Below, one piece after another: positions 28,186 through 37,762 of a stretch of 64,000 nucleotides of DNA. The translations under genes were made by a program, and so were the position numbers. Under the pieces are notes generated by a model, which was not told where the DNA came from, searched no databases, and saw only the letters and a list, made by a program, of their open reading frames with translations. The stretch spans positions 248,001-312,000 of the forward strand of contig CAWFER010000012.1 in assembly GCA_963814805.1 (NCBI GenBank). The letters run 5' to 3'. The DNA is from AP-15 sp963814805 (lineage in GTDB: Bacteria > Pseudomonadota > Alphaproteobacteria > ATCC43930 > CGMCC-115725). Position 1 is the stretch's first letter. The number at the start of each line of letters is the position of its first letter.

Positions 28186-28606
28186 TCAGCCCTGGGCGGC
28201 CGGTGCGGGGCGCTTCGGATAGAGCGCTTCGGGGGCGATCTGCGGCTCGGCGATGGTGGTCCAGCCGATCGTCGCGCCAGGCTCGGAAAAAGCAGCTGCG
28301 CCGCCCGGTATGGCAGGCGACACCCGGCTGATCGACCAGCAGCAGCACCGTGTCGCCATCGCAATCGAGGCGCATCTCATGCAGCAGCTGGACCTGGCCC
28401 GAACTCTCGCCCTTGCGCCATAGCCGGGCGCGCGACCGCGACCAATAGCAGGCGCGGCCTTCGGTCAACGTCGCCCGCACCGCGTCGCGGTTCATCCACG
28501 CCATCATCAGGACCTCGCCGGTATCGTGCTGCTGGGCGATGGCCGGGACTAGGCCGTCGCGGTCGAAGCTGATCTGGGCCAACGCCCGCTCGATCCCGTC
28601 CTGCAC
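28186..28606 (-). pseudogene. hisI: Phosphoribosyl-AMP cyclohydrolase, frameshifted near the 3' end
   Basis: Histidine biosynthesis enzyme that opens the adenine ring of PR-AMP; small cytoplasmic zinc protein, ~139 residues. Strong family sequence: GLVPAIAQQHDTGEVLMMAWMN spans residues ~18-39, then ACYWSRSRARLWRKGESSG, LDCDGDTVLLLVDQ and GVACHTGRRSCFF, containing the zinc cysteines. Just after RRSCFF (about 28290) the frame shifts by one base and continues SEPGATIGWTTIAEPQIAPEALY to the stop at 28186. All catalytic residues precede the shift. Since hisI is normally essential for prototrophy, a sequencing indel is the simplest explanation. No other his genes are adjacent. Confidence 0.85.
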
Positions 28607-28828
28607 TGGCGCCCTCCTGCCGCTGGTTCATCGACGCTGCGGCGTCGGCAACTTTTACACCCCTGTCGCGGCCGCTTCGAGCCCCAAATCTGCCGATCAA
28701 ACGCAACGATTTAGTTGTCCGTCGGGCGGCGATTGCGGTGCGCCGCTCGCGTTTTAGCTGTCGCCAATATTTACATTCCTCAATCAGGATTTAACGATCT
28801 GGCGAGTAACCTCCTGGCGTTGCTTATC

Positions 28829-28845
28829 TGGCATAGATAGTGCTT
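28829..28845 (+). promoter_or_regulatory. Sigma-54 (-24/-12) promoter before the PEP-CTERM gene
   Basis: TGGCATAGATAGTGCTT: GG at 28830-28831 and GC at 28842-28843 separated by exactly ten bases, differing from the TGGCAYR-N4-TTGCW consensus at one position. Transcription would start near 28855, about 27 bases before the ATG at 28882. The surrounding DNA is locally AT-rich. Sigma-54 control of PEP-CTERM genes is known from other bacteria (PrsK/PrsR systems). Confidence 0.6.
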
Positions 28846-28881
28846 GTGTGATATAAACCACCATAACGGGAAATATGGACG

Positions 28882-29725
28882 ATGTTCACGATCGGTAGGA
28901 TGATGCAATACGGCGGCGGCGCGGTCCTGGCCGGCTTGGCGATGACGACGCTGGCGCCGGCCCCAGCCGTCGCCGGCGCCGTGACCTTCGCCTACGGCTC
29001 GCTGGCCAACAACGCCACCGACGCCACGATCCAGAGCTTTATGAACACCGCTCTCGCCGGCATCGGATCGGTCGTCGTGACCGGCGCGGTCGCGTCCAAT
29101 TCTTATAATGCCGACGGCCATGTCACCGGCCCATCCACGCGCGACGGCACCAGTATCCTATACGCTGGCGAACCTGGACCCGGCCGGATAACGGCACCTT
29201 CATCGAGAACGACACCGCGAATTCATACAACGACATCCTGATGTCGTTTACCGGGTTTACCATATCGAGCATCAGCTTCGACCTCGAAATCTTCCCCGAC
29301 GACAGCTGCACGCAGCTCTCGTCGAACGGCCGCGATTGCGGCGGCCGTGGCAACCCGAACCAGCCCGATCTGACCTTGCTGGCCAATGGCTCGCAGGTCG
29401 CGCAATGGTTTGGCCTGACCCCCGGCAGCGGCCAGAACAGCAACGGCATCCCGGCTTCCAGCTATACCCACTCGCCCGACAGCGGATACTTCGATACCGA
29501 GCAGGCGCCGCAGCTGCTCGGGTCGAGCGGGGTGCTGGGCCTTGCCGGCCAACATCGCGACGCTCGATTTCCAGGATTGGCCGGCGACGATCGCGATCAA
29601 CGACTTCGTCATCAATTACACGCCGAGCGATCCGCCGCGCGTGCCCGAGCCCGCGCAGCATCGCTTTGCTCGGCTCGGCCATCCTCGGCTTCGCCCTGTT
29701 CCGGCGTTGGCGCTACGCAGGGTAA
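28882..29725 (+). pseudogene. PEP-CTERM sorting-domain protein, frameshifted
   Basis: Exported protein of about 280 residues. The N-terminus is a signal peptide (YGGGAVLAGLAMTTLAPAP, cleavage near AVAGAV). The end reads VINYTPSDPPRVPEP, then SIALLGSAILGFALFRRWRY: the VPEP motif, a transmembrane helix and a basic tail, the PEP-CTERM sorting signal recognised by exosortase. These parts lie in different frames; shifts fall near 29150-29165, 29540 and 29665. The middle (FTISSISFDLEIFPDDSC) suits a beta-sandwich extracellular domain. No exosortase is in the window. Proteins of this class are linked to exopolysaccharide and floc formation. Confidence 0.78.
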
Positions 29726-29775
29726 AGAAAGCCGACACTGCCGGACGGAAGGCGGCCGCGGGTCCGCCAGCCCGC

Positions 29776-30843
29776 CTAGCTGCGCCATTCGAGGGTGCGG
29801 GGCTTCAACGGGTTGTCGAACGGACGGCCTTCGGCGCGGGCGCGGCGGTATTCGCGCTTGAGCCGGTAATACCATTTTGCCTGGGTGTCGGCGTCGTCGA
29901 TCAGCATCAGCGGCGGGTCGAAGCGCAAGCCCTGCTGCTGGCGCTCCATGATGTCGCGGTCCTGGTGCAGAAAGGCGCGCACATAAGGCCGCAGCAATGG
30001 CTTCAACAGGCTGAGCCAGGGCGAGGTCCAATAGACGCAGTGGTTGATCTCGCTGGTCTGGTCGTCGATCGGGGTGATCGCGGTCAGATTGCCGACCCGA
30101 TGGCGGCCGGCGCGGATGTGCTCGAGGCGCACGCTCGGCAGGCGAAAGACGATCTCGGTCTCGGGCGCGCCGCCCAACAGCCGATAGGCGCGCGAATTGG
30201 CCGACGGGGCATGGCGGCTCATCGTGAAGCCCCAGGGCGAGGGCGCAAAGGCCTTGGCCTTGGCCTGGATCGAATGCCGCGAGCGCCACCACCACGCGCG
30301 ATGGACAAAGGGCCCGTGCGCCGGGTCCATCAGCCCGACCACGGCATGGTCGATCGCCGCGGCAAAGCCGACCGTCTCGACAAGCCGCGGTGCCGCATCC
30401 GCGAACCCTTCGACGACAGGGATCTCCGGCGCCGTCGTCGGGTCGTCGCCGAAATAGACCCAGATGTTGCCCTGCACCTCTAGCGCCGGGTAGCGGCGGA
30501 CCTGCACCCGGCCGGGTGAAAAGGCCTGGCCCGGCACCAGGGCCGGGATCGCGGTGCACCGCCCGCCGGTGTCGAAGCGCCAGCCGTGATAGCAGCATTC
30601 GACCTCACGCCCGTCGAAATTGCCGGCGCTGAGCCGCATGCCGCGATGCGGGCACAGATCGCGCAGCGCGAAGACGGCGCCGGCGAGCGTCGCGGCCGAT
30701 CAGCACCGGCTCGCCCAGCATGACCTTCGCCGCCATCGCCCCCGGCTTACCCGGCGGCCGGGGAGCGCGTAATACCACGCCTCCCGCAACGGCGCGGCGC
30801 TGTCCTCCACCCTCGGCTCCCCGAAAATACCTGTTGCCGCCAT
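29776..30843 (-). pseudogene. Rieske non-heme iron ring-hydroxylating oxygenase alpha subunit, frameshifted
   Basis: About 355 residues. ATG 30843 begins MAATGIFGEPRVEDSAAPLR, then EAWYYALPGRRV. The Rieske [2Fe-2S] ligands are LCPHRGMRLSAGNF (Cys-x-His) and VECCYHGWRFD (Cys-x-x-His). A catalytic domain with DHAVVGLMDPAHGPFVHRAW provides the iron-site D/H residues. Frame changes lie near 30750 and 30690, both upstream of the Rieske centre; from about 30680 the frame is open to 29776. The size and the short C-terminus suit the vanillate-demethylase/PaO-like group of one-component oxygenases. Divergent from the enoyl-CoA hydratase gene, 58 bp apart. Confidence 0.8.
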
Positions 30844-30901
30844 GGCGGCGCCGGCGTGAAAGTCGCGTTTCCGGGTCGGGCAGGCAAGGGGCAAGGCGGC
30901 G

Positions 30902-31710
30902 ATGACGGCGGCGATAGCGAGGATTGCGGAGGACGCCCCGATTCTGCTCGAAGCGCGCGAGCAAGGCGTGCTGCGGCTGACGATGAACCGGCCGCAGGCG
31001 CGCAACGCGCTGTCGGTGGCGCTGATGGCGGCGCTGATCGACGCGCTCGGCCGCGCCGCCGAGGACCGGGAGGCGCGGGTCGTGGTCATCGCCGGCGCCG
31101 GCCCGGCCTTCTGCGCCGGCCACGATCTGCGCGAGATCCGCCAGGACCGCCGGCGCGAGACTTACGAGCAATTGTTCGCGCAATGCAGCCAATTGATGCT
31201 GGCGATCGTCCATCTGCCAAAGCCGGTCATCGCCGAAGTGCACGGCGTCGCGACCGCGGCCGGCTGCCAGCTGGTCGCCAGCTGCGATCTGGCGGTCGCC
31301 GCCGAGGACGCCCGCTTTGCCACGCCCGGGGTCAATATCGGCCTCTTCTGCTCGACCCCGATGGTGGCGCTGTCGCGCGCGGTCGGGCGCAAGGCGGCGA
31401 TGGAGATGCTGCTGACCGGCGAACTCGATCAGCGCCGCGCGGGCGCGCGAGATCGGGCTCGTCAACCGGGTGGTCCCGAGCGGCGAATTGCGCGCTTCGG
31501 TCGATGCGCTCGCCGCGCGAGATCGCCGGCAAATCGGCCTTCACCGTGGCGATCGGCAAGGAGGCGTTCTATCGCCAGGCCGAGCTCGATCTCGCCGCCG
31601 CCTATCGCTATGCCGCCGAGGTGATGACCACCAACATGCTGGCCGCCGACGCCGGCGAGGGCATCGACGCCTTTCTCGCCAAGCGCGCGCCGGTGTGGCA
31701 GGACCGCTGA
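30902..31710 (+). pseudogene. Enoyl-CoA hydratase/isomerase family protein, two compensating frameshifts
   Basis: Crotonase-fold enzyme, about 269 residues. Family blocks: LRLTMNRPQARNALSVALM, VVVIAGAGPAFCAGHDLREI (oxyanion loop and CoA pocket), KPVIAEVHGVATAAGCQLV (second oxyanion NH), SCDLAVAAEDARFATPGVNI. The frame breaks at about 31430 (reading continues ISAARAREIGLVNRVVPSGE) and again near 31525, ending KRAPVWQDR at 31710. The general acid Glu of classical hydratases is not clear (GVNIGLFCSTP), so it may be an isomerase or a MenB/hydrolase relative. A CoA-binding protein gene follows 8 bp later. Confidence 0.8.
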
Positions 31711-31718
31711 GGCCGGCG

Positions 31719-32179
31719 ATGGACCACGACGAACTATTCCGACGCCTATCTGCGCGAGATCCTGACCAGCGCGCGCACGATCGCCATCGTCGGCGCCAGC
31801 CCCCGGCGCGAACGCCCGAGCCACCGGGTCATGGCCTATCTGCAGCGCCACGGCTATCGCGCGATCCCCGTCAATCCGAATGCCGCGGGCGATACGATCC
31901 TCGGCGAGACCTGCTATGCCGCGCTCGCCGACATCGCCGAACCCATCGACATAGTCGACATCTTCCGCCGCAGCGAGCTGGCCGGCGCCGCGGTCGACGC
32001 GGCGATCGCCATCGGCGCCAAAATCGTGTGGATGCAATTGGGCGTGCGCGACGACGCAGGCCGCCGCCCGCGCCGAAGCCGCCGGCCTCAAGGTGGTGAT
32101 GAACCGCTGCCCCGCAATCGAGATCCCCCGCCTCGCCCTCCCCCCGATCGCCGCCGCACACGTGGTGCCAAGCCGCTGA
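31719..32179 (+). pseudogene. CoA-binding domain protein (YccU-like), frameshifted
   Basis: About 152 residues, a Rossmann CoA_binding_2 fold. The ATG at 31719 starts MDHDELF; a one-base change near 31738 leads to DAYLREILTSARTIAIVGAS, the nucleotide-binding loop. Then MAYLQRHGYRAIPVNPNAAG, YAALADIAEPIDIVDIFRRS and IGAKIVWMQLGVRDD. A second shift near 32055 continues AEAAGLKVVMNRCPAIEI, the conserved Cys motif, to the stop at 32179. A second, diverged member of this family is at 62991. Function unknown; probably binds CoA or acyl-CoA. Confidence 0.78.
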
Positions 32180-32282
32180 AGGCCGGCTTAGCGCCCGGAA
32201 TCAGTCGTCCTCGCGTCCTCTAAATGCCGACCCGTCCTGGCCCTCGCTATTAAATATCGCAACCCATATAAGACGTAACATC

Positions 32283-32345
32283 ATGGATGCTCATAAGCCG
32301 GACCAATCGGTGCCGGAAACTTCACGCACGGAGGCTCGGCATTGA
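32283..32345 (+). CDS. Possible 20-residue leader peptide before the orphan ATPase
   Basis: ATG 32283 opens a 20-codon frame (MDAHKPDQSVPETSRTEARH) whose TGA overlaps the TTG start of the ATPase gene (TTGA). It could be a coupled leader peptide, or the true N-terminus of the ATPase if a base is missing near 32342. The SD before it is weak. Both explanations are inference. Confidence 0.3.
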   Translation: MDAHKPDQSVPETSRTEARH

Positions 32346-33634
32346 CACCTGAGCGCATTCACAAGGTTGGCGAAGTATTTGGAATCAACCGCGAGTTACC
32401 TGTGAACTATGTCCTACGGCGGGGCATCGATGATAAGTTGATCGATAATCTGACCCGTGATCATCACATAGTCATCTTTGGAAGCTCAAAACAAGGGAAG
32501 ACGTGCCTGAGGAAATCTTGCCTGAATGACAATGACTATATCGTAGTTTCATGCCAGAGCACCATGGATCTTAAGCAAGTCCATGCGGCGATACTCAAGA
32601 GCGCGGGGTACGAGATAGCAGAGTCAAGCACGAAGTCTTCTGATGGTTCCTTTAAGCTTTCCGCGAAGTTCACTGCCAAGGCAGGGGTGATCGTAGCGTC
32701 AGGTCAAGCTGAGGGTGGCGGTGAGTTGACCCGCAACAAGAGCGCAGAAACGACCACCCATCGCCTTGAACTCGACGCCCAGGACCCCAATGATGTCATC
32801 GCGGCGCTCAAGGAGATCGAATTCAACAAGTACATTGTCCTTGAGGATTTCCATTACCTTCCTATGGAGACACAGCAGACTTTCTCTCATGTTCTGAAGG
32901 CTTTCCACGAGAATTCGAAGATCACCTTTATCGTCGTAGCTGTCTGGCGTGAGGAGAATCGGCTGATCCTGTTCAATGGTGATTTGACGGGTAGGGTGAT
33001 CGCTATTGATGCCGACGCATGGAACTCTGTCGAGCTTCATGAGGTGATCACGGCTGGTGAGGCGCTTCTCAACATCTCATTACAAAGCGACTTCAAACAG
33101 CGGCTTGTTGATGGCTCGTTTCAAAGTGTCTATCTGGTCCAGGAAGGCTGCCATCGCGCGTGCACCGACGCGGGTATCTACCAGACCCAGGAGATCTATA
33201 TCGAGCTGGTCCCGGTGAGGAGTGCCAAAGACTACATCACCGAAATCGTCAACGAGCAAGGCGGCAGATACAAATCCTTCCTGACAAACTTCTCGATGGG
33301 CTTCCAGGACACCGAGTTGGAGATGTTCAAATGGATCTTATACCCCATACTCTGTGCAGATGTGACTGAGATCAAGAGCGGCCTGGGCTACCGCGAGATC
33401 AGAGAGAAAATTCAGTCGAAGCATCCGAGAGGTGACAGGCTTAATGCTGGGAACATCACGCAGGCTCTCCAATCGGTCGGCGGACTTCAATCCAAGAAGA
33501 ACATCAAGCCCTTTGTGATCGACTACGACAGCACGAACCTGCTCCTCTCTGTTGTTGACACGGGCTTCCTCATATGGCTCGATAGTCAGGCTCGCCCCGA
33601 TGTCCTGGACTTGGTCGGGCTGCCGAAAGCCTGA
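32342..33634 (+). CDS. Orphan P-loop ATPase with C-terminal winged-helix-like region
   Basis: 430 residues, TTG start with a strong ggagg 8 bases upstream. The N-terminus (GINRELPVNYVLRRGID) precedes a Walker A, IVIFGSSKQGKTCLRK (GSSKQGKT). A Walker B-like strand is EFNKYIVLEDFHYLP, with acidic residues for ATP hydrolysis; a sensor-like TFIVVAVWREENRL follows. This order fits an AAA+/STAND-type ATPase. The C-terminal third (SGLGYREIREKIQSKHP, then TQALQSVGGLQSK and SVVDTGFLIWL) looks like a winged helix. Base composition is visibly lower in GC and richer in Lys/Asn/Ile codons than all neighbours, a sign of horizontal transfer. It stands alone. Not recognised beyond the ATPase fold; a defence or conflict role is possible. 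Confidence 0.75.
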   Translation: MTPERIHKVGEVFGINRELPVNYVLRRGIDDKLIDNLTRDHHIVIFGSSKQGKTCLRKSCLNDNDYIVVSCQSTMDLKQVHAAILKSAGYEIAESSTKSSDGSFKLSAKFTAKAGVIVASGQAEGGGELTRNKSAETTTHRLELDAQDPNDVIAALKEIEFNKYIVLEDFHYLPMETQQTFSHVLKAFHENSKITFIVVAVWREENRLILFNGDLTGRVIAIDADAWNSVELHEVITAGEALLNISLQSDFKQRLVDGSFQSVYLVQEGCHRACTDAGIYQTQEIYIELVPVRSAKDYITEIVNEQGGRYKSFLTNFSMGFQDTELEMFKWILYPILCADVTEIKSGLGYREIREKIQSKHPRGDRLNAGNITQALQSVGGLQSKKNIKPFVIDYDSTNLLLSVVDTGFLIWLDSQARPDVLDLVGLPKA

Positions 33635-33861
33635 CGTCCGATCAGGATGCCCCGCGCTACAGTCCTATCCGCGACCGGTCCCGGCGATAGCGCAAAGGCA
33701 TAATTGTCGGTCGGATTGGAAGAGCCGCTCCTTGTTCCTCGCCAGGCCCGATGACCATTTCGAAGGCAAACTGAGACGGAACCGCCGTACAAACATTCAA
33801 AACTCGCACCAATATCGACGCCGAGAGCATCGGTGCCGGGTGGCCGCCGCGTTGATCGGCC

Positions 33862-34941
33862 TCAGGTGAGTTTGGCGACCAGCGGGGCGAGAAAGGCGCG
33901 CAGCACCGGCGACCATTTGGCGTGCTCTGGACCGCTCGCCGAATGGCCGAGATCGCTGTCGATCTCGAAATAGCGGGCCTCGACCCCGGCCGCGGCGAGA
34001 TCCTGCATTACCCCGGGCGCGAGGCTCGGCGGGAACAGCACGTCGCTGCGGCACAGCACGTAAAGCACCTTGGCCCGGATCCTGGCGAAATCCTTGACCG
34101 TGTCGAAGCCGATCGTGGCGCGGCGCAGGATCACCAGCGAATTGGCGTCCCAATTGCGCGCCCAGTCGGCGGCGAGCTGGTGGATCGCCCGTTCGCGCGC
34201 TGCCTTGTCAGGATAGCGGCCGGCGAGTTGCTCGTTGTAGCCGTAGCGCATCAGGGTCTCGAACCGCATCTGGGTCAGCACCGTCTTGGCCCCGCCCTTG
34301 CCGTAGTAACGGCCGCCATGCCATTCGGGATCGGTCGCCAGCCGCGCCTGGAGCTCGGCGAGGCTCTTCTCGGCGTTCTGCGAGCGAGGTGCCGTCACCA
34401 CCGCCACGACCGCGTCCATCATGTCGGGATAGGTGACCGCCCATTGGAACGCCTGATAGCCGCCATAGGACGGGCCGGCGACCGCGACTAGATGGCGCAC
34501 GCCGAGGCTGTCGAGCAACGCCTTCTGCGCGGCGACGATGTCGCTGACCGTGATCGCCGGAAAGTCCGGGCCATAAGGCATGCCGGTGCGCGGGTCGGGG
34601 CTGGCGCCGTTGGTCGAACCGTAGGACGAGCCCAGCATGTTCGAGGCGACGACAAAAACCTTGTCGGTATCGATCGCCTTGCCCGGCCCGATCAGCCCGT
34701 CCCACCAGCCCGGCTGATCGCCGTTGGCCGGGTTGCGGCCGGCGGCGTGATGGCTGCTGGTGTAGCCATGGGTGATCAGCACCGCGTTGCGGCCGTCGGG
34801 CGCCAGCCGGCCATAGGTCTCGTAGGCGATCGCGGCCTCGGGCATGACCGCGCCGTTTTGCAGGAGAAAATCGCGGATCACGAACTTCTTGTCCTCGACC
34901 GCGCCGAGATCGCCTGTGCTTGCGGCAAATGCGACGGACAT
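33862..34941 (-). CDS. Alpha/beta-fold hydrolase, homoserine O-acetyltransferase (MetX)-like
   Basis: 359 residues from ATG 34941 (SD aaagggg). MetX-superfamily features: AIAYETYGRLAPDGRNAVLI, THGYTSSHHAAG, VVASNMLGSSYGSTNG, and the nucleophile elbow VAGPSYGGYQAFQWAVTYPD (Ser158). Acid and base appear as LCRSDVLFPPS and DSDLGHSASGPEH. True MetX has GGSxGGMQ and usually lies with met genes; none are here, so it may act on another ester or acyl-CoA. Intact, alone between the ATPase and a lipoprotein gene. An upstream in-frame start at 35016 lacks an SD. Confidence 0.85.
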   Translation of the reverse strand: MSVAFAASTGDLGAVEDKKFVIRDFLLQNGAVMPEAAIAYETYGRLAPDGRNAVLITHGYTSSHHAAGRNPANGDQPGWWDGLIGPGKAIDTDKVFVVASNMLGSSYGSTNGASPDPRTGMPYGPDFPAITVSDIVAAQKALLDSLGVRHLVAVAGPSYGGYQAFQWAVTYPDMMDAVVAVVTAPRSQNAEKSLAELQARLATDPEWHGGRYYGKGGAKTVLTQMRFETLMRYGYNEQLAGRYPDKAARERAIHQLAADWARNWDANSLVILRRATIGFDTVKDFARIRAKVLYVLCRSDVLFPPSLAPGVMQDLAAAGVEARYFEIDSDLGHSASGPEHAKWSPVLRAFLAPLVAKLT

Positions 34942-35069
34942 GGCTCTGCCCCTTTCTGATCCCTCGGGGGGCGATTGTGCCATGCCGTCCGCCGCACTGC
35001 CACCATCGCGGGCCAAACCCTGCGGCGTCGCTCTTTCCGCGCCGCGCCATTCGTATTAAAGCCAGGGTG

Positions 35070-35593
35070 ATGCGCGTCGCCGGCTGCCTTGCGATCATGT
35101 CTCTCCTCGTCGCTTGCGTCGGCGAGGGTCCGGCGTCGTCGCCGGGCGAAGAGATCAGCGCCGGCTTTCCTGTGGGCGGCATCGCCAACGTCATCTCGAT
35201 CGACGCGACCGACCGCCTGCCGCTGCGCCAGGCCGAGCTGATCGCCCCCGACGGCCACGCCACTCTCGCCGCCTCGGTCACCGCAAATCCGTCGCCGACC
35301 GAGAATTTCTCCCAGCAATTTCCGACCGGCCCCTATTCCGGCAATCAGTTCGGGGTCAGCAGCATCGGCTCGAACGCGCTCTCTCCGGGCATGGTCGGCG
35401 GGGCGCCGCGACTCAGACGACGTTGCTGGCGATTGTCTCGAGCGCCTCGATCCCGCTGCCCGATCCGGTCGCCTATCGGCGCGACTGGCGGAAATACCGC
35501 ATCCTTCTGCGTTTCGGCGCCCCACCGGGCGAGCTCGAGACCCGCGAGATCCCCGCCCCCGCGCCACCGCCGGGCGGATCGCCAAACTCGTAG
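35070..35593 (+). pseudogene. Hypothetical lipoprotein, frameshifted
   Basis: About 175 residues. MRVAGCLAIMSLLVACVGEG is a lipoprotein signal with lipobox LVAC (Cys16). The mature protein reads VGGIANVISIDATDRLPLRQ and PSPTENFSQQFPTGPYSGN. Near 35410 the frame changes and the reading continues TQTTLLAIVSSASIPLPDPV, then YRRDWRKYRILLRFGAPPGE, ending APPPGGSPNS at 35593. A likely outer-membrane-anchored or periplasmic lipoprotein of unknown role; conserved-looking but not recognised. Confidence 0.65.
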
Positions 35594-35607
35594 TTTTGCC
35601 GTCGGTC

Positions 35608-36435
35608 TCAGGCGGCGGCGAGCTGGCGGGGCCGATAGATCGCGATATGGGCGATGCGGGCGACCGGGGTGGTGCGGTTGGCGTAGACCAGGACATCGAG
35701 ATCGACGAAGCGGTGGCCCTTCCGCTCGTAATTGCCGGTGACCAGCGCCTTGGCCGAGAGTTCGTCGCCGATCTTGGCCGCGGCGAAATGCTCGACCCGG
35801 CTGCCGACATGCATCCATGGCCCCAGGACGACATTGTGGCGCAACGCCCAATTGCCGATATGCAGGATCGTCCCCGGATGGACCAGCCCCTCGGCGGCAT
35901 AGAGCGGCAGGGTTTCGCGTATATCGAGCAAGATATTGCCGGGCGGCCTCGGGGTCGACCCGGAACGGGTGGATCGCGAACCAGGTTGCCGACCGTAAGC
36001 GTCGCCTCGTCGGCCGGCGGCCGGTTTTCGGGCGGGTCGGGGGGCGTCGGGGCGGTCGGCGAAGATGGCCGGCGCCGGCGATGCTGCGGCCGGCAGGGCG
36101 GCCCGGCCGGTGGCGCACAACTCGCCGCGGCTTTCGAGCTTGAGGCTCGAGCCCGTCCGGGGTTTCGTCCGCGGTCGCGCCGGTGGTCACGATCGCGTGT
36201 CGCCATCATAGACGGGTTTCAGCAGCCGGCATTCGGCGGCGCCGTGTTCGAGCCAGGCGCGGCCCCAGCGCGCTGCCGGCAGATGGGTCATATAGGCGTA
36301 GACCTCGACCCCCGGCACCAGCCCGCCCGAAAAGCCGAAGCGGCGGGCGACCGCGTCGTCATGGATCTTGTTTTCGCTGTCCTTGGCGGTGTTGAAGGCG
36401 GCGACCTGATAGGGGCCGAGAGACGATTGCGGCAT
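35608..36435 (-). pseudogene. MaoC-like hot-dog-fold dehydratase/thioesterase, multiply frameshifted
   Basis: About 275 residues. ATG 36435 opens MPQSSLGPYQVAAFNTAKDS, then VARRFGFSGGLVPGVEVYAY, the FxxGLxPG pattern of MaoC-like proteins. The frame changes several times between 36190 and 35930 (pieces: TTGATADETPDGLE; CATGRAALPAAASP; DEATLTVGNL; LDIRETLPLYAAEGLVHPG). The second hot-dog half is intact in one frame (NVVLGPWMHVGSRVEHFAAA, AKALVTGNYERKGHRFVDLD). The double hot-dog layout suggests an acyl-CoA hydratase or thioesterase. Divergent from the MBL gene. Confidence 0.7.
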
Positions 36436-36526
36436 GGCTCGGGTTCCTGCTCTTGGCTATAAACGCCGCTGACAGGCTTGCACCGCGCCGGCGCCGGCGC
36501 AATCCCGCCGACAATCGGAGGCCGCC

Positions 36527-37330
36527 ATGGCTATGAACCTTCCCGAATACGAGCTCTATGCGATCCGCTATGCCGAGCGCGACGCGCGGCGGCGCGACCA
36601 TTTCATCGGCGGCGACCCGCATGACGGGCCGATGCCGATGGATTATTTCGTCTGGGCGGCGATCGGGCGCGAGCGCAGCTTTGTGATCGACACCGGCTTT
36701 ACCGCCGAGGTCGCGGCGGCGCGCGGCAGGCGGCATCTGCGCTGCCCGGCCGAGTCATTGTCGATGGTCGGCCTCGACCGCAATAGCGTCGCCGACGTGA
36801 TCCTGACCCACCTGCATTACGACCATGTCGGCACCTTTCACCGCTTTCCGGCGGCGCAGTTCCATCTGCAGGAAAAGGAGCTGCACTACACCACCGGGCA
36901 TTACATGCGCCATCCGTTCCTGGCCCATTCCTTTGAGGTCGAGGATGTGGTCGGCATCGTGCGGCTGAATTTCGCCCGGCGGGTCAGGCTGTATCAGGGG
37001 CCCGGTCGAATTGGCGCCGGGGATCAGCCTGCACCCGGTCGGCGGCCATACCCCGGGCATGCAGTTCGTGCGCGTCCATACCGGCCGCGGCTGGGTGGTG
37101 CTGGCCTCCGACGTGACCCATTACTACGAGAACATGGAGGCCGGGCGGCCCTTCACCGCCGCCTTCCACATCGGCGACATGCTCGACGCCTATGACGCGC
37201 TGCGCGCCCAGGCGCCGCCCCGCAGCACATCATCCCCGGCCATGACCCCTTGGTGATGCGCCGCTACCCGGCGCCCAGCCCGGCGCTCGAAGGCCTGGTC
37301 GTCCGCCTCGACGTGATGCCGCGCGAGTAG
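36527..37330 (+). pseudogene. Metallo-beta-lactamase-fold hydrolase (AHL-lactonase-like), frameshifted
   Basis: About 267 residues. ATG 36527 follows ggagg. The zinc motif is ILTHLHYDHVGTF (HxHxDH). Further ligands are in HPVGGHTPGMQFVRV and VVLASDVTHYYENM, and the final His is in HIIPGHDPLVM. The N-terminus (LYAIRYAERDARRRDHFIGG) matches the N-acyl-homoserine-lactonase-like MBL group. Frame shifts near 37000 and 37215. If repaired, all five zinc ligands are present. Quorum-quenching is possible but not shown; many relatives act on other lactones or esters. Confidence 0.77.
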
Positions 37331-37493
37331 CGCCGATACCCGCGTCGAGGATGGCGTTGAACAATTCGGTGCGGCGCTCTTCGAGGTTGCGTCGGCCAGT
37401 CGGCGTCAGGAAGATATCGTGACGGAGGATCGCAAGCTGTTGCGGCGCCGTGACACGCTAACTGGCCTCTAGGGATTTTAATTCGGCCTCGCT

Positions 37494-37627
37494 TGCAGCG
37501 ATCGGCGGGATCGTCTTTAGCCCGCTGCGCTACGCCGGCATGGCGCTGATCCTGGCCGGGCTCGCGGTCATCGTCTTCGCCCGAGACGCCCCGCCGCATG
37601 CATCGCGGCTGCGCCCGGCATCCTGAC
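37494..37627 (+). pseudogene. C-terminal remnant of a membrane permease
   Basis: An open stretch without its own start reads AAIGGIVFSPLRYAGMALIL, then AGLAVIVFARDAPPHASRLR and a stop at 37625-37627. One transmembrane helix and a charged tail resemble the end of an EamA/MFS-type transporter. The 5' part is missing. It lies 136 bp left of the IS630 transposase and may have been cut by transposition. The rest of 37331-37762 shows nothing recognisable. Confidence 0.4.
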
Positions 37628-37762
37628 TGGCGATGTTCGGCTCGATGATCCTTGCGCGGGATCAGGCGATCGTTGGCGCGACTTTCATTGCTAGTGGATA
37701 GTACCTGACGGAAGGGTCCTAATTGCGGTTTCCCGGCGAGTGCGGCTGTGCCATTGTGCGGT

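Noticed and set aside
33862..34941. Definite metX assignment (methionine synthesis)
   Set aside because: Elbow GPSYGG and lack of met neighbours leave only a family-level call.
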